Source of the DNA: Caprimulgus europaeus
Taxonomy: Eukaryota; Chordata; Aves; Caprimulgiformes; Caprimulgidae
Length of the DNA stretch: 64,000 bases
Direction of reading: 5' to 3'
NCBI GenBank assembly: GCA_907165065.1
Contig: OU015529.1
Location: 11,972,554 to 12,036,553, forward strand
Under the pieces are notes generated by a model. The model ran no database searches, was not told the DNA's origin, and was given only the letters and a program-made list of their open reading frames with translations. Below are positions 9,893 through 24,360 of this stretch, piece by piece. Position 1 is the stretch's first letter. Each line of letters opens with the position of its first letter. A program made the position numbers and the translations under genes.

Positions 9893-12800
9893 AAATTACT
9901 CCTCCCCTTTTGATTAGAGCCCCTCGAAATCTCTCTCTGGGATCAGACTCCAAAAGCCATTACTAAATGATTTTTTTCCAAAGCAAATCAAAGCTGGAGC
10001 AGGCGGGGGGTGCACCAGCCTCCCCCCACCCCCGTGTCCATCCCTGCAGACCGGGTCAGGGTCAGGTTCAGGGTTAGCACACGCTGGCTGGGGCGTATCC
10101 TCATTTTCTCCTTGTTTTGCAGCCAGAGCACCGTGCCCTGGGGAGGGAGGGCAGGACCTGACCCAGACTGAGGAGGAGGAGGTGGAGAGGGACAAGTCTT
10201 TGCACTTCCACAAGCCATCTGCCATCTTGGGCCCGTGAGTTTTGAGGGGGCAGCAGAAGGGGACCACCCTGGCACTGGCCTGGCAGCAGGTGCCCTTTGA
10301 CACCCTCCTGGATCCACTTCCACCCGTGGTGGCAACGCCTGAGCCATGGTGCTACTCCAGCAGCGTGAAACCCCGCTCCTGCCTGGCCGGTTGGGTCGGT
10401 CTGGATCCACGGAGGAGCCCCACGGGAGCGGCCGGGGTGAAGCATTGGCCCAGAGATGTGCCAGGGCACGGGGACCTGCTAATGCCTGGCTGCCTTGGGG
10501 CTCCACAGGCCTTGCCGGGCTCACCGGCCTCGCAGGGACCAGCACTGGCTGGAGGTAAGGAGAAAAGAGAGGTCGCGGTGGCGTTTAAAAGATGCCATAT
10601 TAGTAAGTGTTAATTGGTACCTGGAGCCCGCAGCGTCATGGGGACCTGAATCATCCGACAGGGGACAATGCCCCAGATGACAACGCGCGCAATGAAGTCC
10701 CTCTGGCTCCCAATGGCTGGGGGCTGGCAGGCTATTTTTGGGAAGCATGGCTGCAGGATTTTGTTGGTCACAAGCCCTTCCCAGGGCACGTGCCGGAGCC
10801 AGGCTAGCTGTCCAGGTGGCTCAGCCCAGCCTCTCCCGTGGCTGCACGGCACCTCTGCACCCAGAACACCACATGGCTGCTGCCACACCAAAGGTGTCAC
10901 AGTTTGTCCCGTCACCGTGTTTGTCAGAGTGCCCCTACTACTGCCCGAAATGATGGAGGGGGCAGGGAGGGTCAGCAGTGCCTGGAGATGGGAAGTCGTT
11001 GGAAAATTAGGAAGTGTGGGGGCACAAAGCATCAGCTGGATTTAGATGCAACCTGGAGAAGAGTGAGGAAGGCAGAGGTGGGAGCCCAGTGTGCCGGGAG
11101 TGGGTTGGGACTGCATGTCGCTGTCGGGATGGGGTCAGCACCCGCCGGTGTCTGGATGTCCACAAGAGCAGGATTTCGGCTGGAAGAGCAGGAGCTGGCC
11201 AGAGCAGGGTTGGAGGTGGGAGCCAGGCTGAGCCATAAAGTACATCCAGGCAAGCGAAGGACTCGAAATGTACTTGGCTTTTATTAACTCCGCTAACTAG
11301 CTGAGATAAGACACGATTCCTGCTTTACAATGTGCACCGGCAAACACTGCCATTAAAATGTCAGGCACAAAGTCTACGGCTTTGTAATTGCACTGAGACC
11401 GAGCTGGGGACACGGCTCTGCTTTAACCAGAAACCTGGGCACAGGTGGCTGCCCAGCTCGGCCTAGCACTGCGGGCACCTTTCTGCTGCTCACCAACGGG
11501 GAGAAGGCTTTCTGTGACCTTCGCTTACAGGATGAGAAGTCATTACTGAAAACACATCAAAGGCAGCAGCGGCAGCCAGAGTCACATTGCTTAAAAAACA
11601 CTTGATTTAAAAATCTCGGCCCCTCTCCCAGAAGACAAAGATGTTTATGGTCATCTGGAGTTCCTGCTGTAGATCCTGTGCCTAGTGTCAGCATCCTCTG
11701 TTACCCACTGCATCTCTTGGTCCTCCTTGTGCACCTGTACAACCCTTCTCCTGGGATTTTTTTGAATGTGTTGTATGAATCAGAGCTGATCCAGCTGTCA
11801 GTAGTGGGTACTGCTTTTGCCAGTGTGATATCCCCAGGTTTGAAGTCAGAAAAACCACGGTTTTGATTCCCTTCCATTCTAGCTTAGTTCCAGGTTATTT
11901 TTTCTTTAACGTTACTTCCACAGAGAAAAGCAGCCTGAATTACAAGTCTCCCCAAACAGCTTGCCCTGGAAGGGTTCAAGCAGCTCTGCTGTGACTGGCC
12001 AGGCTGTGGGATGTCCCAGATAACTCCAAGAACCCTGGTGGGTCTGGCCCAGCTTTGAGCCCCAGAACCTGTGTCTGAGGGTCACCATGACCCAGACCCT
12101 TTGATGCTCTGTTTCCTCTAACATTTTTCCTCTGGCATCCATCCTTTGCTGTGGGTGGCAGGACACTGAACTGGCCTGGCTGTCCTTGTGCTTTGCTGTA
12201 GCAGCCCCAAATGACAACTCCCATCTGAATCCTGGGAGTCCTGCATGGCTGGGTCCTTGGTGAAGTGTTGGAGGCTACACTTGGACACCTCCTGTGGAGA
12301 TGGTCATTGTCCCCAGCAGGTTTGTCCTCAGAGACAGCCCAGGGCAAGGCACAGCTCAGGCTCTTGCCCATCGGTGATGCCGGGAGGTGCAGGAACACTT
12401 GCCTATCCTGACCACTCCTGGGACAATGGAGGGTTACAGCATTTGTTAGGGAATGAGGTTGGGAAATACCAGCATTTCCAAGGGAATGGTCCAAGGGCAG
12501 GATTCCCAAGGGAACTGGCTCAGGAGAAATGGGGTTTCTAAGGGATATGGGCTGGGGAATACATTGTACAAAAAGGAGCGGGCAGGGGAAAGCACACAGA
12601 GACTGGAGAGGCAGCACAGAAGGAGCGGTAAGGGAGGAGGTTTGGCAGTATCGCCAGCTCTGCACATCCAGCAGCTGTGATCCAGCACCTTCATCCACAG
12701 CAGCCATCTAAATACAGCCAGTTAAGGGCATGCTCGCTTCATTTGCCTTCTCTTTCACTTCGTTTAACCTTTGAGCTCACCCTGATGTCTTATTGTCATT

Positions 12801-15800
12801 TTTTTTCTCTGCAAGGCGATGTCAGAACTGCTTCTTGGACAAAAGTGGAGGGACTAAGTGCAGCCCCATGGGCCCACAGGAACAGGAGATGGGGTGAGCC
12901 GGGGCGAGCCGCTGGCACAGCCCCACTGCCCACGCTGTCGGCACAGCCACCGCTGCCCGGGCACGTCGCCAAAGCATCGCTCACCACGTGGGAGATCCCT
13001 GGATCTTTTATCAGCAGCCTGTGGCCACATGCTGCCCTCAGTACGGCATGGCATGGCGAGGGGAGCGTGGCCCGTGGGTGCGGAGGTTGGGTGCCCACAG
13101 TGCTCCTGCCAAATTCACAGTCATGGAAGTGGGAAAAATATCCACCCCTTCATTTGGGGGCTGGGCCAGCTAAGGGGTAAGATTGCTGGAGAGCTTTTGT
13201 TTTGGCGTGCTCCATAGCACAGCAAGGTGTGTGTTTAGGTGCAGAGCTGCCCAGTGATGTGAGTTGCCACAAGAAATCCTCAGGTTAGAGACAGAGCATC
13301 CCACTCTGCTCTGCAGTGGGTATCTTGTGTGTGTGTGTCGTGCCCTTGTTGGGCTGAACAGTGAAAAACAGAGCTACTGCTCTGAGCACGAATGGTCAGT
13401 CCCCTTTGGTGGGTGTATTTGGACATTGTTCTGGTGGTATCATGCACTCACAGCAGCTATTTCCCCACATTGCAGGTGTTACCTGTGCAGTTTGTCAGAG
13501 GGGCAGCACCCTTGTAAGTCACCCCCTGGACAGGGTTTGGAGAGGGCTTGAAAGGGTGGGGGGTCAAGACAACCCTGGGTTTCGGTCTGCAAAGGCTCGT
13601 GGAAGCACCTGCTCTCTCTCCTTTCCGGCTAATCCCATTGTAATCCTTTTATAAAATTTCACCTGCCTTTAAATTCTGCTGCTGCCCTTTTGGAAGGACG
13701 AACCTGTTTTCCAAGTGATAATTGCGCTGCCCATCTGCCAAGGGCAGACATTTCTCACTGCACAAGAGCGATATCAAGATATTAAAAAATTGTTTGGAGA
13801 GCTATCACATCTCTTGTGTGTGTGTGTGTGTAGACACAGTTGTTGTGGTGATGGGCTAGAGCTGGTCTGGAACAGTTGTACCCTGGAGGGCGAGCAGATC
13901 ACTGTGGATCCTTGGTGACTCCTAAAGGCTTGACTTTACTGTTGATCCTGGGAAGTTTATGAGCTCAGGCCCAAGCCAAGAAGCTGCTGCTGCTATTGGG
14001 ACGGTTATTCCAGCAGCACTGGTGGGCACCGTTAGCTCTCAAAGCACCTTTGGGTACCCATGAGGGATGCCCAGCAGTGCACCAGCAACCGTTGTGTGTG
14101 GGTTGGAATCTTCCCATCCCACCACCTTCACTAGGACATGCTGTGGGTTGCAGCAGGGAAGCAGGAAGCCTCCATCCGAGCTAAGAAGCACAGCTATGAG
14201 GAGCAGCATTTTGTTTCTCAGCATTTCTTTCCCTGCTCTGATACCAGCCTTTCCGCTTCCAAATAGCCAGGCACTAATTTTTTATTTGCAACCTGGTTTG
14301 CAAAAAAAATCAGCCCCTGGATTTGGCACTCGGCAAAGTGTCGGGCTGGGGGGGGTTTCCTTTGCTTTGCAGATGCGCTCCAGCCCAGGAGATGTGTTAT
14401 TACCATCACTATTTGTGGTCAGCCAAGTGTTCCCAGCCCGACGGTGAGCGCAGGGGGACCCAGCTCCTCACCTGGGTGCCCAGGCATGAGTTCATCAGGG
14501 TACAGAAATCTGCCAGCACAGAACGGTGCACAGAGGTCAGTGACATCTTGTATTTCATCTTTTCAGTTTCCCATCTTTGTTGGAGACAATTCATGATTCT
14601 GCTAAGGCCACCACTGAATGTCTTCTCCATCATCACAGGTCCATGGCATGGTCCAAAAGGGTAGTCAAAACCAGCCTTGGGGTCTGACTGCCAACAGGTT
14701 TGAGCTTTAGGAGGTCAGGGAAGAAATTGTTACCAGCATTGGGCTTCACCACCAGCCTCTGCCTCCTGTGTTCCCACAGCACATCCATAAAACAGCTCCT
14801 GAGCCCCTGGGTGCAGGTGCAATGGTCCATCAGAGCACCAGTGTTTCTCCAGCTGTTGGGGACCCAGGCAGCTCTTGGACACCCCTCCACGCTCTCGCTT
14901 TCCTGATGACACTCATTCCATCAGTGAGTTATTGATGGGGAAGAACCCATCGTTACTGGCCAAATATTTCCCTTTTTCAAAGAAAAAAAGAGAAAATACT
15001 CATGGAAAGAAAAATGAGACGTTTAAAGAAGATGTATTTCTTCATGTTCCAATCAGACTATTTTTCAAAGCACAGAGAAACCTCATGGGCCATTGAACAC
15101 CTATCCTCATTTTGAAGAGGAAGGGCCCAAGAGGAGGAATGTTGCTATTTTTATTTCCTCTGTGATACTCACCTGATTTGCTTCAAACTTTTAGATTAAA
15201 GTGTCCAATTCCACCCACAAATTTTGCAAGGAGTCAGCCAGGAAGTTTTGTGGGCAATGCTTTAATGGCCTGTGAGTATCTCTGCTCCTAAGCATCCTTC
15301 ATTAGGGAGAAATTAATAAACCTAACTCTTCCCAGCACTGGCTACAGCTCCTCCTGCCAGGCGCTCGGCTGCCACCACATGAGATGGGACTGGGACTTGC
15401 AGTGGAGCCACATGCTCTGCTTTCAGGCAGGTAGACGTTTGCAGCCAAGGGTTGTGTGTCTCCTCAGAGACACTGTCAGAGCCCGAGTTGGAAGCATCCA
15501 GCCCTCTGGTACAAAGGCATCATTACAATGATCTTTCACTTCCCCAACTGCTCTCTAAGTTTAAACAAGAGGTCAGAATGACTTAGAGGTGCCCCAGGAG
15601 AACGGGCCACCTCAGTGTCTCGGGTGCCTGCTCCAGCAGCCCTTGCGCGTGGGATCACTCCTCGGCTCGTGCGCGGTCCTGACGGCTCTTTGCTGGGGCT
15701 CGGGGAAGTGTTGTGGTTTCACTGGGTGGATCTCCTGCTCCCGATGCTGCAGCGAGCACAGTGGGCACAGCGAGCAGGTTGCCTTTGGGATCTGTCATTC

Positions 15801-18800
15801 GATGCTCTTTATTTGTACACTAGAAATAACCAAGCTAGAAGTGCTGTTGATGTTCCCTCTTGCCTGCTCCTGTCTTGCCCAGCCGTCCTGTTTATCTCTG
15901 ATCCATTCACGCTGCTATTATTTACAGTTTCATCCTTCTAGCTCCTCTAAAGCTTCTACTTTGTTTCCTGTGAAATCCCTCCTTACAAGCTACCTGTGTG
16001 GTGCCTCCCCATCTCCTCTGGCATTCATTAAGCAAACCTGAGCTGTGATGGCTCCTTTTACAATAAGTATTTTAAAATTTGCACTCCCAGCCTCCTAACT
16101 GCCCTCCCTGCTCTCCATCTCTGTACGTTTTCTGTCTCGAAGGCTGTGAGCTGGCACAAGCTCTTCTTGGCTCTTTCCAGTTCTTCACCGTTCGCGCTTG
16201 GCCTTTCACAGCAGTTGCTATGCAGTACAGATATAGAAATAATAAAGATTTTTTTCTTGCTCCCCCTTAAGGGAAAGCACACATATGGTCTAAAACTGCC
16301 TTGTGCCAGCAGAAAAAGCACATCTCATGGTGGGTGGATTCACTGCTGAATATTCCTGGTGGGTCTGGGTGGCTCCATAAGGGATGGATGGGATCTGCCA
16401 AGGTGAGTGGGAGGATGGATGTGGTGAAAGGCCTGAGAGCATGTCCCTGATGAAATGGGCCAAGTGGAGGATCTGCTCTCTGGCTGCTGAACTAAAAACG
16501 TTACACCACTCCTAGGAACACCCCGACTGATCCTTGAGTCTAGGCTGGCGGATAAAGAGAAGGTCGTTTGACACTGTTCCAGGCAGGAGGAACTTGCAAC
16601 ATTCACAGTGTGTGATTTTGCATGCTCTGGCTTTGGGGTTTTGTGTCAAACTGGGTATCTGTGACATCCAATACATCACTGAGATTTGTGCCTCATGGGT
16701 CAGGGCCGAGGGGCTGTTAGGACAAGCCCTGCGGGATGCATGGGAGGAAGAACATGGAAAGAGCATGGAAAGAGAGACCCACACCTCCTGATGGAAGTCA
16801 GTTTGAGCCTCTAGTCACTTTGGAATATCTGTCTCCTTCTCCCCAGCTGGCCTTAACTGATTTCATAGCAAATAGCTTCCCGATCCCCCTGTGCACTGAT
16901 GTGTTAGCTCAGGATGGGCTTCCCAAGGCGCTGATGGCTACGAAGCCATGTGTCCCTGGGATCATGCACAGATTTTAGCTGCTCAGGTGCCTCATTTTTC
17001 CCTGTTGCCCTCCCCTGGGTCTCACGTCTCAGTGAGTTGGCTGCGGAAAACAAAGTCTATGGGAAAAGAAAGGCAGCAGCTTTATGAGGAGACACATCCT
17101 GGGAGGTTTCCAGCCGTTCTCCCACAAGATGATGGAGCGTGCGGAAGCGATGCCCAGGCATTTGTCGGGGCTGGGGGCTCGATCTTGCCCTTCTGAGGGC
17201 CATCTCTTCACCAATGCTTCATTTCTGCCTTTTCAAGGCTTTCAGAGCTTGGTCTCACCACACAGTTTATATGAAGAGGAGATCCTGGCATATGCATGGA
17301 CAAGTTAGTTTCCTTGGATTTTACTGCTAAACTGGGTTTTGCAGTAGCTGGGGCGGGCACTGACATGGGGCAATCCATGAGGGCACAGTCAATACTCGAC
17401 TCCAGTAATTCCAGCAACAAAGTAATAGTGAAAATGACCTGCTGCCCTTCATAGGGGCTTCCTGGTTATTCTGAATAAAAGGCTAGATAAAGGTTTAATT
17501 TTTAAAAATAATTAAATTCTAGGAAAAATGTTGTGTGCTGAAGGGGTCAGGCCCAGACCTGGCATTACTGCTCACCTGCTGCCAGGAGAAGGGGTCAGTG
17601 CCCAGGGAAAGACTGGAGGAGCGTGTGGCTCGGAGGTGACAGTGCTTTTGGGAGGAGCTCAGCTTCGGGAGGAACCTGGAGAGCAGCCGGTGCCACCAGC
17701 CACCAGCTCCGCCGGCTTAGTCTGGGAGCGACAGATCGAGAGCCTACTCATGAGTCTTGCAGTGTAATTACAGTTGCCTAATGATTCCTTCATTTCTCAC
17801 GAGCATCTCCCTCCAACGCCCCCGTGGCCTGCGGCACGGCTTGCTGTGCCTCCATGGGGCACTGGCAGGCAGGGTTTGACCCCAGGAGCTGGTGTGGGAG
17901 GGTTTCCTGGCACATCCCAAGAACAGAAAATGTGCAGCAGCATTTGGATGCAGTTTTGTTCATCTCTACTTGCTTGACATCATAATATTCAAACATAAAT
18001 AGACTGGCCCCGCTGCTACTCAGAGCACCTGGTGTGATAATGGGAGGGCAAAACCAGAGGGGATCTGCTGGGTCGTGTAGTCCAACTCCTGCTATTCTCA
18101 GCAGCTGCGTCATATAATCCCCGTCACAAATTTCCCAGCCTCCTGGCAGCCCCCACCAGTTAATACCCATTTGTTCGTGTGCCAGCGTTATCTGCGGTTT
18201 AAAGGCGATTCTCTCTCCCCAGTATTTCCCCAGGGCTTTCCCCTCACACTGAAACTAAGGAGAAGGATCATGCATCCTCCCAGGTTGATTCCACCAGCAT
18301 CCCCACCTTCACCCTGACAGGGATGGCCATCACACACATCACGGCATCTCAGCTCCTGGTCTGATGCCCACAGCCGTGCCACACAGATGGCTTCTGATTT
18401 CCTTCCAACTGACTGAGATCCCCACATCTTAGACCCACCATACTGCAGCGAAACCCGCCACTGCTGGTCCTGACTCCCCTTTTGTGCAGATCCCAGCTCT
18501 GCTGAGCGAGGGGTGACATCCCCGACCTCTCTGCTCCCCTTGGCCAGAGCGTTACCCACTTTGCAGCTCATTTACTAATCCTCACCTGCTCTGGTTCCAC
18601 TAACAACTTCTCATGTAGTGCTGTCAGATACAGGTCTGAAGAAGAGATTCGATCTATTGCATTGCCTGGCCTAGAAAAATCACTACTTTTAAAGGAAAAA
18701 ATCAGCGTGACCTGTTTGTTGCACTTTTAACCCTTTCACTGTCCTTTCCAGGCCTCTCACTGTTGTTTCCTCCAGAACCCCAGATGCTGTAGGATCTCCC

Positions 18801-20640
18801 AAAGAGCAAACTGCCTGCAGAATGAAACCAAATGAAATGCCTTGCAATGCCCTGGCTGAGCCCAATGCGACGTGCAGGACAGCAGGGAGTGACTGCAGGT
18901 CCCTGGCAGGGCTGGCCAGGCAGCACCTTCCACGGGAACGTTTGCTCCGTGCTGTTACCTCCCTACCCTGTGCTGGGTATTGCCCTGCCCAGGTGCTCCT
19001 CCGGCCACCCTTTGTTCAGGGCTCACAAAACACTCAGCAAACCTGTGAGTGTTGACTCTCAGAAAGCCGATGACAGACAGGAATATAAATTATCCACTCT
19101 GTGTTTCAGACTGCTGAACTCGGTGGCAGATGACTCGGTCCACACCGGCCAGTTCAAATCTGTGGCTGCGATGAGACTCCGATGCTGATTTTCTCATCAC
19201 CTGCTCTAGCTGCTGGACTGCATCACTACCAGCATCCCTTTGGCAGTGCTTCACGATGCTGTTTGCAATGGTACCCCACTAAATCTACCCAGAAATGCTC
19301 TCAGCACCTGCAGGAAGCTGATCCCAGAGATCCTGAGTCAAACCTACCTGCATTTATTTGTCTAACACTGAGAAAACACTCCAGCCTGCAGTGAGAAAGC
19401 CCCATCCCTCAGAGCACTCACAGCCTCTGGGGAATGGAGAAAAGAGGATTTATTGGGGTGCCTGGGATTAGCAACAGGGATTTGTTGTCTTCAAAACAGT
19501 TGGTGTGATTCAACATTGGAGGCTGAGGGAGGGAGACCTGGATGTGGATTGTGGTGGGTGAAGCAGGATGGGGACAGCTTATCCCACCTGGGGACAGGGC
19601 TGGAGGCTGGCAGTGGGATGGCACTGGCACAAGCTCAGTGCCAGGAGCTGGGGCACAAGGGTGCTGAAGAAGACGCTGTAGAAATCCAGGGTTGACTTGA
19701 TGGGCAGCTGAGCTGAAGCACTAAATCATATTATGGGTGAACAGGATGTGGCCACCAGCACCGCTGCCAGCAGGATCAGCCCACAGAGCTGCAATGGCCA
19801 GAAAGCAGCTGGAGAAAGGCAGAGACCAGGGCTGTGGGGAGAAAGCAAAGAGCTCCGTGGCCACCAGTGAGCTGACCCAGCACCATGCAGGATGGGCATC
19901 ACTGGCCTTTGGGCTGAAGCCAAACTGGTGACGACTCACTGGATCCAGGCGTCACCCTGCCCGCCGAGCCCTGCCCTGCACGGGTTTCACCCAGCCGGGC
20001 AGGCAGACACAGCGGAGGTTGGAGCAAAGACATAAATAAAAAGGTTAATATTTTCCAGCCGTCTCTCCCAGCTGCCATGCAGATTGCAGCTGTTTCTCCC
20101 CAGTCACGTTGGCCGCAATACTCGTTGGGTTGGTATTTAATTGCCTCTCCCTAACGACGCGTTAGGCAGGGTGTCATTTGCCAGCACTGGTCAAACAGTG
20201 CAGATAAACCCGGCTGGTACAGAAAGGCAGCGGAGTGGGGAAACTTCGCTTCTGCTCCCCTTTGGAGCCCGTGGCTCCAGACATGGGCGGGATGTGAAGC
20301 ACCAGATGTCTCGACCTTCGGGAGGAGGAAGGAAAATGTTAAATAACAGGAGCCACCCACTTCACTGCGGTGATCTGGGGTGAAGTCCTAAGTGCCCCCA
20401 ACGTCACCAGGGCTGGGCTGCTGTGTGCCAGCTCAGGGGCTGGCCACGTGTTACAGCTCAGCTCATGCCTTTTCTTGGGCTTTCTTTCCTTTTTCCTGAA
20501 TTTCAGGTATAAAGATATTTTAAGATTTTTCTCTTTGCTATTTTTTAACCTCAGTGGTGTGAACACATATATAGGAGATGGCAACTTTGCTCTCACTTGA
20601 GAATCACCCAGCTGGAGATTAAAAACCCAACAGGTTTTGG
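9893..20640. other. ADD3-MXI1 intergenic DNA, GC-rich left part, no gene seen
   Basis: I recognise no exon, RNA gene or pseudogene here. Composition by eye is GC-rich compared with the ADD3 region. It holds short TG repeats near 13322-13338 and 13815-13831, and a loose tract with recurring CCAAGGG words at about 12475-12560. AT-richer blocks at about 11260-11400, 17460-17530 and 20030-20220 stand out from their surroundings and could be conserved noncoding elements. CACGTG E-boxes occur at 10787-10792 and 12985-12990. Short open frames here show no family signal. Confidence 0.6.
13815..13831. repeat. TG dinucleotide microsatellite
   Basis: A run of eight TG units is visible. A shorter TG run occurs near 13322-13338. 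Confidence 0.9.
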
Positions 20641-20822
20641 GTAACAGAGCACTGGAACAGGCTGCCCAGGGAGGTTGTGGAGTCTCCTTCTCTGGAGACA
20701 TCCAAGACCTGCCTGGACGCCTTCCTGTGTGAACTAATCTAGGTGTTCCTGCTCCGGCAGGGGGTTGGACTAGATGATCTTTTGAGGTCCCTTCCAATCC
20801 CTGACATTCTGTGATTCTGTGA
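20641..20822 (+). mobile_element. CR1 retrotransposon 3' tail, about 180 bp
   Basis: The sequence runs from GAGCACTGGAACAGGCTGCC through GGTTGGACTAGATGATCTTT to TTCCAATCCCTGACATTCTG and a terminal GTGATTCTGTGA. This is the CR1 3' end in plus orientation, opposite to both genes. It is 5'-truncated. Confidence 0.93.
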
Positions 20823-23800
20823 AGTCTTTAACTTGAGAGGCAGAAGGGCTGCCATAACACCAGTGTGGGCCCTCGGTGTTTCTTGCTGTTGACCTTCAGC
20901 AGAGGCAGGTAAAAAAAGGAACAAAAAAGGGAATGCCTCATCCCAGTACCATAACTTCTCATCCCAGCTCTGCAGCACCGTGATGCTCAGAGCGTCTCTG
21001 CCCTCCTCAGTTCCCCTTGCACCCAGGTTCTGGCTCAGGGAGAGAGATTTCACCCAGATACTATAAATAAATGAGAAGAGAGTTAAAAATTAGCCTGCCC
21101 TCGCAATGGGAGTGCTGAAAAAGCAAAACATGCCCTTCCTTGTTCTGGCCTGGGGCACAGACTTGTGTTTATGACCATGTCTGATACAGCCAGGTATTAT
21201 AAAAAAAGCTAGAAACGGGCAATACCCAATATTGATACAGAGAGAAGGGCAGTTACACAGATCATGGGTGGATTTTAGTGTTCCTTAAATATTTACACAT
21301 ACTACACTGTTAGTCAGAGTAACTTTTAAAGGACTGCAGATTTCCAGCGTGCAGCGAGCTTTAACGTGCTCAGAAATGAAGTATTGCCATTAAAATTAAT
21401 TGAGGATTCACCTGGTTTTGGACACTCTGAGTATCTCTAGGATGGTGGGTGCGTGATCCTGCCTGTGTAGCAGTGACTCCTGTGGGTCACCCACTTTTTG
21501 TGTGGGTCTGTGGGAGCCTGACTGCTCAGCCTCACCCCATAGAAGGAAGACTTGTTTGAGATGGCACCAGGCTCCTGTATCCCATCCCCGGACCGCTCAG
21601 CATCCTCCTCCTGTTGCTAACACGCCACACGCACGCGATGAAACCGGCTGCCTCGTCACCAAGTTGCACATTAACATCCACACCTACAACGTGGGGTAAT
21701 TTATGGGAAGCTGCCAGATAACCCCGTCCTGGCGCCCGGCATCTTGGCACCTGGTACCCGGCACCCAGGGTGTGCTAGGGCACAGGGGATGCCACCGATG
21801 CCTGTTCGGACACAAGCTGGGAGGAAGCAAACGAACAACAACAAAAAGGGGCTGCTTGTTTGAAGTTCTCTGGAACAGGAGGAAATTGAGTGCGTGTCAA
21901 AATGGAAAAGCACAAAGCCAGCAGGGAAATGGGGTTTATTTATAAACTTCTACAAGATGCCTGTGAACAATGGGGTGGGTGTTTTTTATCCCACCCTGAA
22001 GTGGAAAAGGAGTCCAGGTCTGTCTGCTGGTGGGACATGTTGCTGTGAGCCCTGGCTGGACACTCAGCCCGTGGGATCCGGGGGGTTTCCAGGATGCAGC
22101 TCTGCAGCCGTGGGCAGCCTGGCCACAGCCGTACCCACTGGGCTGGCTCCCTCCAAAGCTCCACTGCCCCAAAAGCTCTGCACTGGCCATGGTGAAGAGC
22201 CACACAGCACCCAGGGTGCATGTTTCCTCCCCAGAGTGGAAGAGAGCACCCATGGGTGGGCAGGTTTGGGGGTAGCTCACCCATCCCTGTGCAGCAGCAG
22301 CCCCAAGCATGTTTCAGAGCAATGATGGAACAGCAAACCTCGCTCCTGCTCAGGGGCTGTCAGGGACCTGTGTGTAACCTCCTGCACATCCTCATTTCTA
22401 ATGATTTCTCTCTTGAGCACCAGGAGTGCACAGGTGAGCTGAAGCCAGGGCAGGTCACAGCCCGGAGTAGTTTCCAAGCGCAGGAGCAGATGCAGAAGTG
22501 GGCAGAGGTTTGGCAGCGCTGCCAGGGCAGCTCTTGTTCACTTTGCTCCTGGCCAAAGGGCCCTTTGCCTCTCTGTGCATCCTCTGCAATATTTGAAAAC
22601 AAGCCCAGGAGATGCAGCCAGCCACCCCAGATCACAGGGTGCTCTCCTGTGCACAGTTTGAGCCTTGGTGGGTGGTAAATTAAAGAGCACCCCATCAAGC
22701 CCCAGTGAATGAATTCTTTGATCATCTCAGTCCTGTCTTATGCATTCCTTCCTAATCAGAAGAAACATCAAAATCTTTTTTAATCAAAACATTTTCAGAA
22801 AAGCGCCGTCCCCAACTATTTAAGCTGGGGTTGTCCCTCCTGTTCCCCTTGCTGCTGCTCAACTGTGGGACCAAGGTCCAGGTCTGGGTCTGGACCAGGC
22901 CAAGGGTTTTTAAGTGCTCCCTGAAGGACAGCACACTGAGCTTCGGGGACAAGAGGGGCACGGGTGAAACCCGGCTAATCAGTTGACCCAGTGTTCGAGG
23001 CCGGGTGGGTAAAGCCGAGTGTGCAGGTAAGAGCCCTGCAGAGCCAGGCCCACGCAGAGGAAGTTTGTGACTGCAGCTCCCTGCTGTCCAGGGCAATTTG
23101 GTACACATATAAAAATTAAATCTATGTAACAGGGGAAAAATCTTCTACAAACTCTTCTTGCTTTAGAAAGGTTCTCTTTTTTTAAAAAACAACATTTGCA
23201 CAAACATTTTTTTCCCCAGCAGAGATGACTGAGGAAGATAGCAGTGCTGGAAAAGATGAAATGAAAAGGGAAATGACAAAGATGTTTTTGCTGAGAACTT
23301 TAGAAGCTTCAATGCATACATACCACATATATGTGTATACACTTACCCACCCCCATAACCCCACACTCCTGTTTTCCCTATCCATGTCAAATGTTCTCTC
23401 TGGTGACTGCAGCTGGATGAATTTAAGTTGCACATGGAGTTCACGAGACAGGCAAGGTCTTGTGAGCAATGGGATGAAAGGAAGCATCAGGAATTTGATG
23501 TCATCCTGCCACCCAGCACCAGCATTGCTGCACCCCGGCTCTGGACCCCAGCTCTCTGGCAAGGCAGAGGTCGGTGGGAAGGAACATCCTTCCCGGCTGC
23601 TGGAGCTGGGGCGCAGGCATGTCCATCCCAGCCCCTGGCTACAGCCCTGGCAGTGCTTTGGATAACATGGGCACTAAGAGCTGCTGTCATTCCTTTAGGA
23701 CCAGGGGAGTTATAATGTCTAATCCTAAAATCAATTCATAATCACATCTATCAAATTAGAGGCAGCTGTCAAAAATGGCACATTTGCACACACACGTGCC

Positions 23801-24360
23801 TGCGCCTCGAAGAGCCCGGCTGGCTTCACACAGCAAAAGCTATTTAATCCATGGACACAGGCTGGCACAGGCAAATGCTCTGCACATACCAGACCTTCTT
23901 TTTTCTCCTTATGCAAATATGCCCAATTTAATCTAAATTTTCTAGATATTAAGTCATTTGTGGACTACAGCAACTTGGCCATTAGGGCAGGCAGAGTGGC
24001 CTTTGTGATTTGTATGGTGGGGGAAAATCTTTCTGCTGACCCATGGATCTGAAGGATTTGCCCTTTTAAAACCTGTCTAAAAATGAATCAGGTCTGGCTG
24101 CCAGCACCTGCCCGTGCCCCAAAGCAGCTTGGAAAGGACAGCAGTGTGCACAGTCCTCCTCCCACAGTGGCTAAATTTTGTCTTTGGAGTCCATATCAGC
24201 CAAGAGACAATGGTGATGGGATCTGGGCACAGCAGCTCCTGCTCTAACACTTCTCTGGCCATCCTACTGCAGCCTGGGGCATCCAGGACCACACACCATG
24301 CTCCTGCTGTGCCCAGGCAGCAAATGCACAGTGTACAGGGCTCAGCCGTCCCTGATGGCC
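20823..24360. other. Intergenic DNA between a CR1 tail and a solo LTR
   Basis: No gene is recognised. The block at about 23710-23960 is AT-richer. It holds CAGCTGTCA (23763-23771), an octamer ATGCAAAT (23911-23918) and several TAAT-type homeobox words, and it may be a regulatory element. A smaller AT-rich block lies at about 21340-21415. The remaining sequence shows nothing I can name. Confidence 0.55.

Noticed and set aside
15589..16041. 150-residue plus-strand open frame
   Set aside because: Cys-, Ser- and Leu-rich with no domain, no splice context and no family resemblance; treated as chance.
18052..18115. Possible ancient CR1 fragment (GTAGTCCAACTCCTGC core)
   Set aside because: Only a short core resembles CR1 and there is no 3' repeat; too diverged to call by eye.
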